Source: a virus. From it: a stretch of DNA of 47,504 nt. Positions 38,399 through 47,504 of this stretch are shown here, in pieces; positions within the stretch are counted from its first letter, which is position 1; the number at the start of each line of letters is the position of its first letter. The stretch lies in IMG/VR virus record IMGVR_UViG_3300035703_000142, positions 1-47,504 of that record. The stretch is one strand, 5' to 3'. The position numbers were made by a program, and so were the translations under genes. The notes beneath the pieces are model-generated. The model made no database searches. It was not told the origin of the DNA and saw only the letters and a list, made by a program, of their open reading frames with translations.

Positions 38399-41300
38399 GC
38401 CGCCGTCTGCTTCCCTACGAGCACCAGCTCATTGAGGCTCTAGGAATCAGCGCGGACGACTACCTTGAGTTCTGCCAAGCACAGTTCGACCATTCCCGAC
38501 TCCCCGAGGACAAACTCCTCACCCCACAGGCTGACTTTGGCCTCGTCGCGCTCATCTTCACCGTCGTAGGGACCCTGACACAAGTCGGCGCAGCCCTCCT
38601 TGCCCCCAAGCCCGAAGCCCCGTCACAGAAAAACCAGCGCACCCGTCGAGAGGCTGTATTCGCCCCCCGCTTTGGCTTCAACAATACGCAGGAGCTCGCT
38701 AAATACGGCGATCCAATCAACCTCGTCTACTGCAACACCAACGACAACCCAACTGGTGGTGTTCGCGTCGCCACATCGCTGATCTGGTCGGCTGTTCACA
38801 GCGAGGGTTCAAGCCAGTTCATGCAAACGCTGCTGGTGCTGGGTGCATCACAGATTGGACGCATCGCACCCGCTCGCATCGCATTCGGTCAAACGCCAAT
38901 TCGCCAGCTAGCCGCCGGTAAAACTTGGATCTATCTCGGAGCCGATCGTCCCCTGCAGTTCTCCGACCTAATCCGCGGCGACACCACCGATCGAACCCGT
39001 ATCGGCGAAGCCGATAGTGCCTTTGTCTATCGCCCAACACTCGTCGGCGACCAGCACGCGGACGGCTTCAGTCAAGCCTTTTCGCCCAGCACCATGACGC
39101 GGTTCGGCGTCTACGCGCCGATCCCAATCAACGTGGACTACATCGACCGCGATGAGGACGGCGAGGAGAAGGACGCGCCGCTCGGCGTGGAGATTGATGG
39201 ATTGAGCGAATACTGGCCGCTCAACGTGTTGAACGACGCGCGTCCCGTGGTCCCGGTCGGCCAGCGCATGACGCTGATCTTCCGGCAGATCAGCTCAGGT
39301 GGCAGCGACACCGCACGCGCAGCCAAGGAGCTGCGCCGCACGCTCTCGAGCTACATCGACGCGGCCAGCACCTACAAGCTCGGCAGCGCCAAGTTCCGCG
39401 TGGCAGCACCGATCAAAAACGTGGAGCTAGAAGACGGCGCCATGCGCGTCGCGATGGAGTGCATTGAGGCTGGCGTCTGCCCGGCTGAGGACTACAACAC
39501 CACCGACTTCAAGAAGAACGGCCGCGAAGCACAGCGCGAGATCATCCAGCTGCAAGGTGAAGTTAAGGCGCTTAACGATCAGCTGCTACGCAATGAGCCG
39601 ATCCTGCTGCCTGGAATTGGCAGAAGCCTAGAGGACAAGCTTAGGGAGATTCGTGATCTCAAGGATACGGTTGAAGATTTAGCCGATCGCAAATGGACAG
39701 TCGCTGAATTAGACGAGCTTTTGCGTAATGGACTTGAGGTGGACGATCGGGTTAAAGAGTTTGCTGCGCGCGTCGATGCTTTGCGTGAAGAACGTAAGCA
39801 ATTGCGCGACGCTATTGAGGACGAACTTGATAAAGTAAGAGACAGGCGGGACCGCGATCAAATCCGCAGATGGCGCGAGCGACTGGCTCAAGTCAATGGC
39901 GCAATAAAACGAGCACAATCCAAGCTGAGTAAGGCATTTGAGCAGTACGGGCTAGCCGATGGCGTTATTCCAGGGCGCAATAAAACACTAAAAGAAGAAA
40001 AGAAATGGCTAAATAATCGTGAGCGCGAACTTAGCAATGAGATTGCCGACCTAACTTCAAAGGCGAACAATCTTGATCTGGCCGCAATGGCCAATCGAGA
40101 CAACGATTTGAGAGCCTCGATCACCAGCAAGCAGAATCGTATCGACCAGCTAGAACGCTACCTCGAAAACCCCAACAGCTGGAACGACTTCTTCAACACC
40201 AAGTGCTTGGTAAAGATGGAGGAAGCTGGCTACGAGACCATCACCGAGTGCCTCGTGGTTGACTTCGCGCTTAAGGCGAGGGTCTTCAAGCGCATCCAAG
40301 GCCGCGCACCTAAATACGGCGAGGAGAAGGTCGCTCGCTTCCGGGACAGCGATAACGGCACCAAGGTGCGCGCGGCCTTCTTCTGGCTGCGCTACCGCCG
40401 CACAGGGCAGGAGTGGAGCCGGCTGCCCTACATCTTCGCTGTGCGCCGTGGTGCCGACGTGGACAATTTCATGTCACTGAAGTTCATCGCTGACGACAAC
40501 CTCGGCAAGTGGCAGTTCCGCTTTGATCCGATCGCTGAGCCTGCTGCCGAGATGACCCAACACGGCTTCGCAGACTTCGCTTACATCGAGAACAGCGGTG
40601 ACGTCCAAACCATCGCCGGACCAGCCGGCGGCCAATTCACCTTCCTTGGGAGCATCCGCGCCCGCCAAGGACTAAAGCCACCAGTCAACGTCAACCCTTA
40701 CGAGGTTGATGAGTGGGGCCTATTCTCGATGCGCTCGGACACGCAGACCAGTTTCAGCTTCGAGGGCGGGCCCGAGTTCACCATCACCGCCGTCACCGAG
40801 CAACGCACCGAGCCCTTCAGCACCTACCCCAACCTCTACAGCGGTCTAGCCCTCCTCGGCTTCAACGCTTACAGCGGCCAGGGCATCCAGGATCTGCGCT
40901 CCCTCTCCGTGTTCACCCTCGAGGGCAAGAAGCTCCGGCGTCTACGCGATGACGGCACCTATCCATCAACACCAGACGGCAGCAGCAGCTACGCCCCTGA
41001 CATATTCCTCGACACGATCCTCGACACTGTTGACGGCATCGGCCAATACGCCAAGGTCGGTGGCATCGACCTCCTCGCCCTCGCCAAAGCCAAGCGCTTC
41101 TGCCAGGCCAACGCCCTCTTCTTCGACGGCGTCATCGCCGACCCCTCCTCCTGGCGCCAATTCTGGGCTGAGGTCGCCCCCTACAGCCTCCTCGAGCTCG
41201 GCCGCATCGGCGGTAAAGAAACCCTCGTCCCCGCCGTGCCCTGCGACAACGCCGGCAACATTACCCGCACCGTCCCCGTCAGCGCCCTCTTCAACACTGG

Positions 41301-41991
41301 CAACATCCTCGAGGGTTCCTACAAAGAAGAGTTCATCGACTACGGCAGCGGCGCCCAGGATCTGATCGCCACCGTCATATACCGCGACACCGAGATCGAC
41401 GGCGTCTTTCCCCGCAACGCCAGCGTCGACGTCCGCCTCGCGGGTGTGGCTGATGCCACCGCCATCCGCCAGACCTTCGATATCTCGCAGTACGTCACCA
41501 ACCGCAGCCAAGCAATCCTTTACGGAAAGCTGCTCTGCCAGCAGCGCCGGCACGTCCGCCGCACCATCGAGTTCAGCACCTTCCCAACTGACACCCCCCT
41601 CTCCCCCGGCGCCTACATCTACGTGGACCTTGGCCTCCAAGAGTGGCAGGGCATCTACAGCGGCCAGGTCGAAGACGCCGGTGCGCTCAACGTCCCCCTT
41701 GTCGACGGCATTCCCAACGGCACCTACAACGTTCTGCTGTACCGCAGCGGTTCTGCCGTCGTCACCACAACCACCTCGATCACCAACAACACAGCATCTG
41801 AGCTAGCTAGTTACGCAGGCTGGTTGTTTGTACTCGGCACCGCGGCCCGGTCCAAGCGGGTCTTCCGCGTCGTCGAGGTGCAAATGGACGAAGAAGGTGA
41901 AATCACCGTGCGCGCAACTGAGCACCCCTGCGACACCAGCGGCCAGAGCCTAATCGCTGACTTTAGCGATGGACTTTTCACAATTCGCTAG
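38395..41991 (+). CDS. Tail tip / host-specificity protein (gpJ-like) with inserted coiled coil
   Basis: A 1198-residue protein. The first 380 residues match the central tail-tip hub (LLVLGASQIGRIAPARIAFG, TTDRTRIGEADSAFVYRP etc.). Residues about 385-590 are one charged coiled coil (EAQREIIQLQGEVKALNDQL, LREIRDLKDTVEDLADRK, EVDDRVKEFAARVDALREER), more A/T rich at DNA level. The hub resumes with DFFNTKCLVKMEEAGYETIT and DFAYIENSGDVQTIAGPAGG. C-terminal strands end at FSDGLFTIR. It should form the tail tip and carry the fibres; the coiled coil looks like a later insertion. Confidence 0.85.
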   Translation: MSRRLLPYEHQLIEALGISADDYLEFCQAQFDHSRLPEDKLLTPQADFGLVALIFTVVGTLTQVGAALLAPKPEAPSQKNQRTRREAVFAPRFGFNNTQELAKYGDPINLVYCNTNDNPTGGVRVATSLIWSAVHSEGSSQFMQTLLVLGASQIGRIAPARIAFGQTPIRQLAAGKTWIYLGADRPLQFSDLIRGDTTDRTRIGEADSAFVYRPTLVGDQHADGFSQAFSPSTMTRFGVYAPIPINVDYIDRDEDGEEKDAPLGVEIDGLSEYWPLNVLNDARPVVPVGQRMTLIFRQISSGGSDTARAAKELRRTLSSYIDAASTYKLGSAKFRVAAPIKNVELEDGAMRVAMECIEAGVCPAEDYNTTDFKKNGREAQREIIQLQGEVKALNDQLLRNEPILLPGIGRSLEDKLREIRDLKDTVEDLADRKWTVAELDELLRNGLEVDDRVKEFAARVDALREERKQLRDAIEDELDKVRDRRDRDQIRRWRERLAQVNGAIKRAQSKLSKAFEQYGLADGVIPGRNKTLKEEKKWLNNRERELSNEIADLTSKANNLDLAAMANRDNDLRASITSKQNRIDQLERYLENPNSWNDFFNTKCLVKMEEAGYETITECLVVDFALKARVFKRIQGRAPKYGEEKVARFRDSDNGTKVRAAFFWLRYRRTGQEWSRLPYIFAVRRGADVDNFMSLKFIADDNLGKWQFRFDPIAEPAAEMTQHGFADFAYIENSGDVQTIAGPAGGQFTFLGSIRARQGLKPPVNVNPYEVDEWGLFSMRSDTQTSFSFEGGPEFTITAVTEQRTEPFSTYPNLYSGLALLGFNAYSGQGIQDLRSLSVFTLEGKKLRRLRDDGTYPSTPDGSSSYAPDIFLDTILDTVDGIGQYAKVGGIDLLALAKAKRFCQANALFFDGVIADPSSWRQFWAEVAPYSLLELGRIGGKETLVPAVPCDNAGNITRTVPVSALFNTGNILEGSYKEEFIDYGSGAQDLIATVIYRDTEIDGVFPRNASVDVRLAGVADATAIRQTFDISQYVTNRSQAILYGKLLCQQRRHVRRTIEFSTFPTDTPLSPGAYIYVDLGLQEWQGIYSGQVEDAGALNVPLVDGIPNGTYNVLLYRSGSAVVTTTTSITNNTASELASYAGWLFVLGTAARSKRVFRVVEVQMDEEGEITVRATEHPCDTSGQSLIADFSDGLFTIR

Positions 41992-42015
41992 AATGCCCTT
42001 AAACGCCTACGCGTC

Positions 42016-42450
42016 ATGGGCTTTTTTACAGGCCGTACCGGATCCCTCGTCTACGACGGCAAGCCCGTGGCCAAAATCCGCGATTGGTCGCTTGAAACAA
42101 CCGTCGAGCTTCTGAATACCAACGCGATCGACAGCACCGTTAATACATACACTCCCGGCATTAAAGGTGCCACCGGCAGCGCCACTCTTATCTACTACCG
42201 CCTCGAAGGTGGCGAAAGCGCATCGTTCACCCAGTTCACCAGCCTTCTTAGCAAGATCTACAAGACCGGCGCAGCAACCGACTCCGACCTTGTCTTCCTC
42301 GAGCTCAACGTCGGAGGAGATGCCAAAGACGACATTAAGTTCAGCGCATTTATCACCTCTGCCCAGGTGAGCTCGAGCACCGGCGAGTTGAGTGTAGTGC
42401 CGATCCAGTTCACCATGCACGGTGACTTCAGCGAAGTCATCACCGCCTAA
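42016..42450 (+). CDS. Tube-fold-like tail protein 2
   Basis: 144 residues: MGFFTGRTGSLVYDGKPVAK, then IRDWSLETTVELLNTNAIDS, TYTPGIKGATGSATLIYYRL and FITSAQVSSSTGELSVVPIQ. The W-x-x-E ... Y-x-x-G-x-x-G-x-G-S block matches the tube protein (31445) and the next gene. It may be an accessory ring at the tail tip or an alternative tube subunit. Codons are less C-ending than in the capsid genes. Confidence 0.7.
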   Translation: MGFFTGRTGSLVYDGKPVAKIRDWSLETTVELLNTNAIDSTVNTYTPGIKGATGSATLIYYRLEGGESASFTQFTSLLSKIYKTGAATDSDLVFLELNVGGDAKDDIKFSAFITSAQVSSSTGELSVVPIQFTMHGDFSEVITA

Positions 42451-43325
42451 TGGCCGTCTTCCTCGGTAACACCGGCAACGTCCGTCTTCGCCGAGGAGGC
42501 GACTTCAGTATCGGCACGCTCGAGGATGTCATCAAACCCGAGGATGTCACAACCACGCTGAACCGCCTCAGCTTCGACAAGTCTGCCGACAACCTTCTGA
42601 CCGGCGATCGCATCGAACTCGCTACAGACGACCCTAGAGGTTTGGTTTGCTTTCCGGCTGCAGCCTGGGACAGCGGAGTGGTGGAACCGTCTATCTCGGC
42701 CTACGTCAACGTCAACGCCGTCGGCGGCCTGCGCTTCTTTACGAGCTTAGAGAATGCGGTCAACAACGTGCGTGCAAATGAGATTCCCTTGCACGCGTTC
42801 ACAGGCAGTGAAATACCAATTACTTGTACAGTCCGTGACACACGCTACAACGTCTTAGGTAATGTCACGAACTACCAGCTGAATACAGATCGCGAAACCC
42901 TCGATGTCACCTCGTTGAGCGACAAGTTTCAGCGCCAGTATGCCGCCGGTGTCATTAGTGGTTCTGGCAGCATCGAGTGCCTGTTTGACTACTCGTCGAC
43001 GGGTGTAAAGGAAACACCGTTGCTAATGCTGCAGTTAATCCAGCGGATCGACATTGGCAGCGAGTTTGATCTAGCCCTCTACCTCGTCGACCGCGAGCTG
43101 GACAGCAGCCTTACGTCTGTTTTTTACGAGATCTCAGCCGTCGTCACGCGTGCTGGCGTCACTGTCGACAGCCAAGGAGCCATCGCCTGCACGATCGACT
43201 TTGTCTCAACCGGCGAGATGAAGCTTCTTATTGGTGAACCCACAGGCTATGTACTTAAGGAAGACGACGATCGCATTGAATTGCAGCAGTCCGTCGACTT
43301 CCTGCTACAAGAGACCGACGATTAA
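42450..43325 (+). CDS. Tube-fold-like tail protein 3, 291 aa
   Basis: Starts one base into the stop of 42016 (TAATG). The N-terminal third is specific (VFLGNTGNVRLRRGGDFSIG). The block NYQLNTDRETLDVTSLSDKF followed by QYAAGVISGSGSIECLFDYS aligns with the tube-like blocks at 31445 and 42016. The end is LKEDDDRIELQQSVDFLLQE. Probably an accessory protein between tail tip and fibres. Confidence 0.65.
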   Translation: MAVFLGNTGNVRLRRGGDFSIGTLEDVIKPEDVTTTLNRLSFDKSADNLLTGDRIELATDDPRGLVCFPAAAWDSGVVEPSISAYVNVNAVGGLRFFTSLENAVNNVRANEIPLHAFTGSEIPITCTVRDTRYNVLGNVTNYQLNTDRETLDVTSLSDKFQRQYAAGVISGSGSIECLFDYSSTGVKETPLLMLQLIQRIDIGSEFDLALYLVDRELDSSLTSVFYEISAVVTRAGVTVDSQGAIACTIDFVSTGEMKLLIGEPTGYVLKEDDDRIELQQSVDFLLQETDD

Positions 43326-43361
43326 ACTGGTCTGTAACAGCGGTCATTAGGGGGCACAGCC

Positions 43362-46136
43362 TTGGCTGACCAACGCATAACTCAGCTCACGGCGCTGCCC
43401 AAGGCTGCGGTGGCAGCCAGTGACGTCCTTCCCATTGCCGACGTCTCTGCAAGCCAGACCAAAAAGGTAACCGCAAAGGACTTAGTTGACGCCGGCCTCG
43501 ATCTGATCGACCTGGCCTCGATTGATCTCGACAAGCTCGATCAAAGCAGCACCACCAAACTCGGAACGATAGCGTTAGCTGACGACGCCGTTACCTACGC
43601 GAAGCTCCAGAACGTCAGCGCCACCGACCGACTGTTGGGTCGCAGCAGCGCGGGTGCGGGCAACGCGGAAGAGATCCCCTGCACAGCAGCCGGCCGAGCT
43701 CTCCTCGATGACGTCGACGCCTCCGCGCAGCGAACCACACTCGGTCTGGGCACCATCGCAACCCAGTCAGCCAGCGCTGTTGCGATCACCGGCGGCACGA
43801 TTACCGGTGGCACGATCACAGGCATCACGGATCTGGCCGTCGCAGACGGCGGCACTGGCGCCAGCACCGCAGCAAACGCCCGCGTCAACCTCGGCCTCGC
43901 GATTGGCACCAACGTCCAGGCGTACAACCCCTCGCTGCAGTCCATCGCCGGACTAACGACAGCCGCCGACCAAACGATTTACACCACCGGCGCCAACACC
44001 TACGCCGTCACCTATCTGAGTGCTGCTGGCCGCGCTCTGATCGACGACGCCGACGCGTCCGCTCAACGAACAACCCTCGGACTGGGTTCTCTCGCGACCC
44101 AAAACTCGAGCTCAGTCACGATCACCGGTGGAACAGCAACGCTTGGATCCGCCACCATCACCTCCGCCACGATCAACGGCGGAACAATTTCTGGCATCAC
44201 CGATCTCGCTCTTGCGGACGGTGGTACGGGCGCCAGCACGGCGAGTGGGGCCCGCACCAATCTCGGTGTTGCCATCGGTACGGATGTGCAGGCTTACGAC
44301 GCTGGGTTGCAGTCAATTGCAAACCTAACAACCAGCGCCGACCAACTCATCTACACAACGGCGGCGGACACCTACGCCACCGCATCACTCACCACGGCGG
44401 GTCGCGCACTACTTGACGACGCCGACGCTGCCGCCCAACGCGCCACCCTCGGCCTCGGCTCCCTCGCCACGCAATCCGGCACCTTTTCCGGCACCCACAG
44501 TGGCACCAGCTCCGGCACGAACACCGGCGACCAAACAATCACCCTGACGGGTGACGTGACGGGCTCGGGAACCGGTTCCTTTGCGGCAACGATTGCTAGC
44601 GGTGCTGTTGTTGAGGCCAAGCTCGGGGCGCTGGCCGTCACCACCGGCAAGGTGGCCGATGACGCGATCACAGCCGCCAAGCTGGCGGACAGTTCGGCCG
44701 CCATCGTCGCGGCAACAACCCCATCCGGCTCCGGCGCCTTCATCGGTCAGCAGTGGATCAATACAACCACCGCGATTGAGTACACCTGGGACGGCAGCAC
44801 TTGGCTGCGGCAGGCATCGCTGAGCACTATCAGCTTCAGCGATACCAGCCCGCTGTCGTTCACCGTCACTTACCCCGACGCCTACAGCGCGACCATCACC
44901 ACCTCGATGGATCTGCAGTCGGCCAACCGCATTCTTGCGGGGCCGACCACCGGACCTGACGCTGCGCCAACCTTCCGCGCGCTGGTGCCATCTGACCTGC
45001 CCGATGCCACCGGCGGCACCAAGGGCATCATCCAGCCCGGCACCGGCCTGTCGGTCAGCAGCGGCACGCTCAATCACAGCAACACCACCACCGCCGGCAC
45101 CTACACGAAGCTGACGGTTGACGCGCAGGGGCACATCACCGCCGGCACAACGCTCTCCGCTTCGGACATTCCGTCCCTCGACACCAGCAAGATCACCTCC
45201 GGGACCTTCGCGACAGCGCTGCTGGCTGACGATGCGGTGACCGCGGCCAAGATGGCCAACTACTCCACCGCGCAGATCGGCTCATCATTCCCGACAGCCG
45301 ACTTCATCGGGCAGTTCTTCCTGAACCCGCTGGAGCGCACCGTCTACATGTGGGACGGCAACGTCTGGCAGCCGGTGGGCATCACCGCCGGTACGGTGAT
45401 CTTCGGCGGCACCTATGACGCCAACACCAACCAGATTGCCTCGGTCACACCGGACGGGTCGGCGCTTGGCCTGAGCGTTGGCAACCCGCTGCCCGCCGCC
45501 AGCGCTAACAACCAGAACTACTTCGTCATTGTCAGCAACGCCGGCACTGGCACCAGCCCGGCGCCTGCTGTGGCACTGCTGCCGCCTGACCTGATCCTCT
45601 CCACGGGAAACGCATGGGTGCGGATTGAGTCATCCGACGCGTACGTCGCGCAGGTGGCCACGCAGGTCTCCTTTACTCCCGCCGGACAGATCGCCAGCAC
45701 CAACGTGCAGGCCGCGATCGAGGAGGTGAGCAGCGAGTGCCGCAACGCCACCAACATCACCAGCGGCACGCTGGCACCCACGGTCGGCGGCACCGGCATC
45801 ACCACCTACGCCAAGGGCGACCTGATCGCCGGCTCTGGCACCAACACGCTGGCCAAGCTGACAGCAGGCACCACCGGCTATGTACTGAAGGCCAACAGCT
45901 CAACAGCCACCGGCCTCGAGTGGGCGGCCTACGACGCTCTCGTGACCGGCGGCGGCACGATGACCGGAAACTTGGAGATCAGCTCCAGCGCCGCAATCGT
46001 CTTCGAGGGCTCCACCGCTGACACCTACGAAACGACGCTCACTGTTGCTGACCCCACCGCAGATCGCACGATCACGCTGCCAAACAGCACCGGCACCGTG
46101 GCGCTCACCAGCGATCTCGATGATGGGACCTACTGA
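43362..46136 (+). CDS. Tail fibre protein 1, 924 aa
   Basis: Begins at TTG 43362: MADQRITQLTALPKAAVAAS, a fibre N-terminus that docks to the tail. Three tandem repeats of about 110-125 residues follow (GRALLDDADASAQRTTLGLG, then DGGTGASTAANARVNLG, then TTAADQTIYTTGANTYAV), typical of trimeric fibre shafts. Two Trp modules (QQWINTTTAIEYTWDGSTWL and QFFLNPLERTVYMWDGNVWQ) occur further on. The C-terminal NLEISSSAAIVFEGSTADTY ... TADRTITLPNSTG is shared with fibre 2. No chaperone or intramolecular protease domain was seen. Confidence 0.88.
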   Translation: MADQRITQLTALPKAAVAASDVLPIADVSASQTKKVTAKDLVDAGLDLIDLASIDLDKLDQSSTTKLGTIALADDAVTYAKLQNVSATDRLLGRSSAGAGNAEEIPCTAAGRALLDDVDASAQRTTLGLGTIATQSASAVAITGGTITGGTITGITDLAVADGGTGASTAANARVNLGLAIGTNVQAYNPSLQSIAGLTTAADQTIYTTGANTYAVTYLSAAGRALIDDADASAQRTTLGLGSLATQNSSSVTITGGTATLGSATITSATINGGTISGITDLALADGGTGASTASGARTNLGVAIGTDVQAYDAGLQSIANLTTSADQLIYTTAADTYATASLTTAGRALLDDADAAAQRATLGLGSLATQSGTFSGTHSGTSSGTNTGDQTITLTGDVTGSGTGSFAATIASGAVVEAKLGALAVTTGKVADDAITAAKLADSSAAIVAATTPSGSGAFIGQQWINTTTAIEYTWDGSTWLRQASLSTISFSDTSPLSFTVTYPDAYSATITTSMDLQSANRILAGPTTGPDAAPTFRALVPSDLPDATGGTKGIIQPGTGLSVSSGTLNHSNTTTAGTYTKLTVDAQGHITAGTTLSASDIPSLDTSKITSGTFATALLADDAVTAAKMANYSTAQIGSSFPTADFIGQFFLNPLERTVYMWDGNVWQPVGITAGTVIFGGTYDANTNQIASVTPDGSALGLSVGNPLPAASANNQNYFVIVSNAGTGTSPAPAVALLPPDLILSTGNAWVRIESSDAYVAQVATQVSFTPAGQIASTNVQAAIEEVSSECRNATNITSGTLAPTVGGTGITTYAKGDLIAGSGTNTLAKLTAGTTGYVLKANSSTATGLEWAAYDALVTGGGTMTGNLEISSSAAIVFEGSTADTYETTLTVADPTADRTITLPNSTGTVALTSDLDDGTY
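43687..44490 (+). repeat. Threefold repeat inside tail fibre 1
   Basis: Units starting near 43687, 44024 and 44393 each encode GRAL(L/I)DD(A/V)DA(S/A)AQR(T/A)TLGLG followed by a Gly/Thr-rich shaft segment. The periods are about 337 and 369 bp, so the copies have diverged in length. Confidence 0.8.
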
Positions 46137-46189
46137 TCACCGCCGTTAGCCTGAACAGGTAACTTCCGGCCTCAAGGAGGCGTTAAGGA

Positions 46190-47504
46190 ATGGCACTGCA
46201 GCACCTGCGCTCGAGCACTGCGAACAAGCGCCCCACGCCGGCCGCGATGAGCGATGGCCAGCTGGCCATGAACACCAACAGCGCCAGCCCTGGCCTGTTC
46301 CTTAAGGACAGCAGTGGCGCGCTGGTCAAGGTGGGACCGGTGCATGTCGGCACAACGGCACCGAACGCCAGCCCGGCCAGTGGCGGCCAGTCGGGCAACA
46401 CCGTTGGCGAGCAGTGGCTGGACACCAGCAGCAGCACCTACGTCTTCAAGATCTGGGATGGCACGGCATGGCGCAGCGAGGCCGGCGAGTTCGTGAACGT
46501 CACCGGCGACCGGATGACCGGGAACCTTGAGTTCGGACCCGGCGCCACGATCATCTTCGAGGGCGCAACTGACGACGCTTTTGAGACGATCCTCACCGCG
46601 GCGGATCCGACTGCAGATCGCACGATCACGCTGCCGAACGTGAGTGGCACGGTGGTGACGACCGGCGACACCGGCACCGTCACCAGCGCAATGCTCGCCG
46701 ACGGCACCATCGTCAACGCCGACGTGAGCGCCAGTGCCGCCATTGCCGGCACCAAGATCAGCCCGGACTTCGGCAGCCAGAACGTCACCACCACTGGCAC
46801 GGCAACTGCTGCAGCATTGATCCCGAGTGGCAGCAGCGTGCCGACGAATGGGGTTTATCTACCTTCCGCAAATAACGTAGCCATCTCGACTGGTGCCTCT
46901 CAGAGATTGCTGATTGATTCCAGTGGAAATATTGGAATCAATGGAACCATTGCTGGCACTGCAAAACTTCAAGTAAGTGGTGCGTTGCGTTTATTCGGTT
47001 CTGGCGACGGCACTGAGACCAGTAATGCTTGTTTATTCCAGGCATCTGGTGGGGGATTGGGTTTTGGTGTCAACTCGTCTCAACGGATGATTCTTGATAC
47101 CAGTGGCCGTTTAGGTCTGGGGACTTCTACCGTTGACTACGCATTAGACGTTCGCGGCACAAACCCACGGATTCAGATTAAGCAGTCCTCTTCTTCTGAT
47201 CTTTCGTTATTTCAGATCGTAGATAACTCGTCCAACGCATTTTATATCGGCGCCGATAATAGCACTGGAAGCAACTTCTCTCAAGGAAACTACGCTCGCC
47301 TTATCTACTCAGCAGGCGCCTATCCGCTGAGGTTCTCCACTAACGGCACTCACGCCATGACGATTAACTCGTCACAGCGTGTAGGGATTGGCACTACTGC
47401 GCCCCTGGCAAAGCTGCATGTTAACAATGGCACAAATGAAAACATTCATTTTACAACCGGTGGCAGTGGAGACCAGAGAATTTCAGCAATCAACGATGCA
47501 AACA
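46190..47504 (+). CDS. Distal tail fibre protein, N-terminal part (continues at 1)
   Basis: Starts at ATG 46190 with CAAGGAGG upstream. The frame stays open to the window end and resumes at base 3, giving 738 residues. N-terminus: ALQHLRSSTANKRPTPAAMS, then QLAMNTNSASPGLFLKDSSG and GEQWLDTSSSTYVFKIWDGT. The module RMTGNLEFGPGATIIFEGAT ... TADRTITLPNVSG copies the end of fibre 1. From about 46850 the DNA becomes A/T-richer and encodes MILDTSGRLGLGTSTVDYAL-type fibre repeats. This is a classic cyanophage fibre style. Long DNA identities with fibre 1 could permit recombination. Confidence 0.9.
   Translation, partial: MALQHLRSSTANKRPTPAAMSDGQLAMNTNSASPGLFLKDSSGALVKVGPVHVGTTAPNASPASGGQSGNTVGEQWLDTSSSTYVFKIWDGTAWRSEAGEFVNVTGDRMTGNLEFGPGATIIFEGATDDAFETILTAADPTADRTITLPNVSGTVVTTGDTGTVTSAMLADGTIVNADVSASAAIAGTKISPDFGSQNVTTTGTATAAALIPSGSSVPTNGVYLPSANNVAISTGASQRLLIDSSGNIGINGTIAGTAKLQVSGALRLFGSGDGTETSNACLFQASGGGLGFGVNSSQRMILDTSGRLGLGTSTVDYALDVRGTNPRIQIKQSSSSDLSLFQIVDNSSNAFYIGADNSTGSNFSQGNYARLIYSAGAYPLRFSTNGTHAMTINSSQRVGIGTTAPLAKLHVNNGTNENIHFTTGGSGDQRISAINDAN
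47430..47504. repeat. Terminal direct repeat, right copy
   Basis: Identical to 1-75; the overlap of a circular assembly (see left copy). Confidence 0.97.

Overview
The window is the complete genome of a GC-rich siphophage, opened inside a tail-fibre gene. Its first 75 bases (1-75) are repeated exactly at 47430-47504. When the two copies are merged, one fibre reading frame runs unbroken across the junction, so the true molecule or assembly is circular or circularly permuted, about 47,429 bp. The head and tail genes, the fibre style, the endolysin design and several small conserved proteins resemble siphophages of picocyanobacteria (Synechococcus/Cyanobium type). That host assignment is inference from remembered family resemblance. 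No photosynthesis genes, CRISPR array or standard tRNA were seen.

Layout. (1) 1-3950, plus strand: end of the second tail fibre, then small accessory genes, an anticodon-less tRNA-like element, a terminator, a strong hairpin and two small membrane proteins that are holin candidates. (2) 3944-5287, minus: a two-domain endolysin and a small partner. (3) 5373-6680, plus: a large serine recombinase, which points to a temperate or integrative life style. (4) 6825-11101, minus: a tightly overlapping nucleotide/replication operon with family A DNA polymerase and dCTP deaminase. (5) 11211-14365: an HNH endonuclease, a cluster of GTACGAG iterons (origin candidate) and a primase-polymerase/helicase. 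(6) 14471-18887, plus: two candidate DNA-binding regulators, a putative ssDNA-binding protein, a Cas4/RecB-like nuclease, ThyX and small genes. Dcd and ThyX together would supply dUMP and dTMP. (7) 18953-19327: a terminase-small-like protein, followed by 510 bp of non-coding DNA dense in repeats and dyads. (8) 19838-22746, minus: an eight-gene cassette whose separated genes mostly share CACCACACC-type leaders not seen elsewhere in the window. (9) 22747-23285: long regulatory or packaging region. (10) 23286-46136 and on through the junction, plus: terL, portal, Mu F-like protein, scaffold, capsid, connectors, tail tube, chaperone with an apparent +1 frameshift, tape measure, tail tip, two extra tube-fold-like proteins and two fibres.

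The most interesting non-coding signal is a dispersed 18-20 bp element (ACCTAG-NN-GCGTA-NN-TAC and relatives). It lies in front of many transcription units and in several cases fills the -35/-10 spacer of a sigma70-like promoter, which suggests one phage regulator acting on many promoters. Other leads are the iteron cluster beside the primase-helicase, the imported-looking minus cassette, the anticodon-less tRNA-like element, three successive perfect hairpins between terL and portal, and a three-member tube-like protein family.
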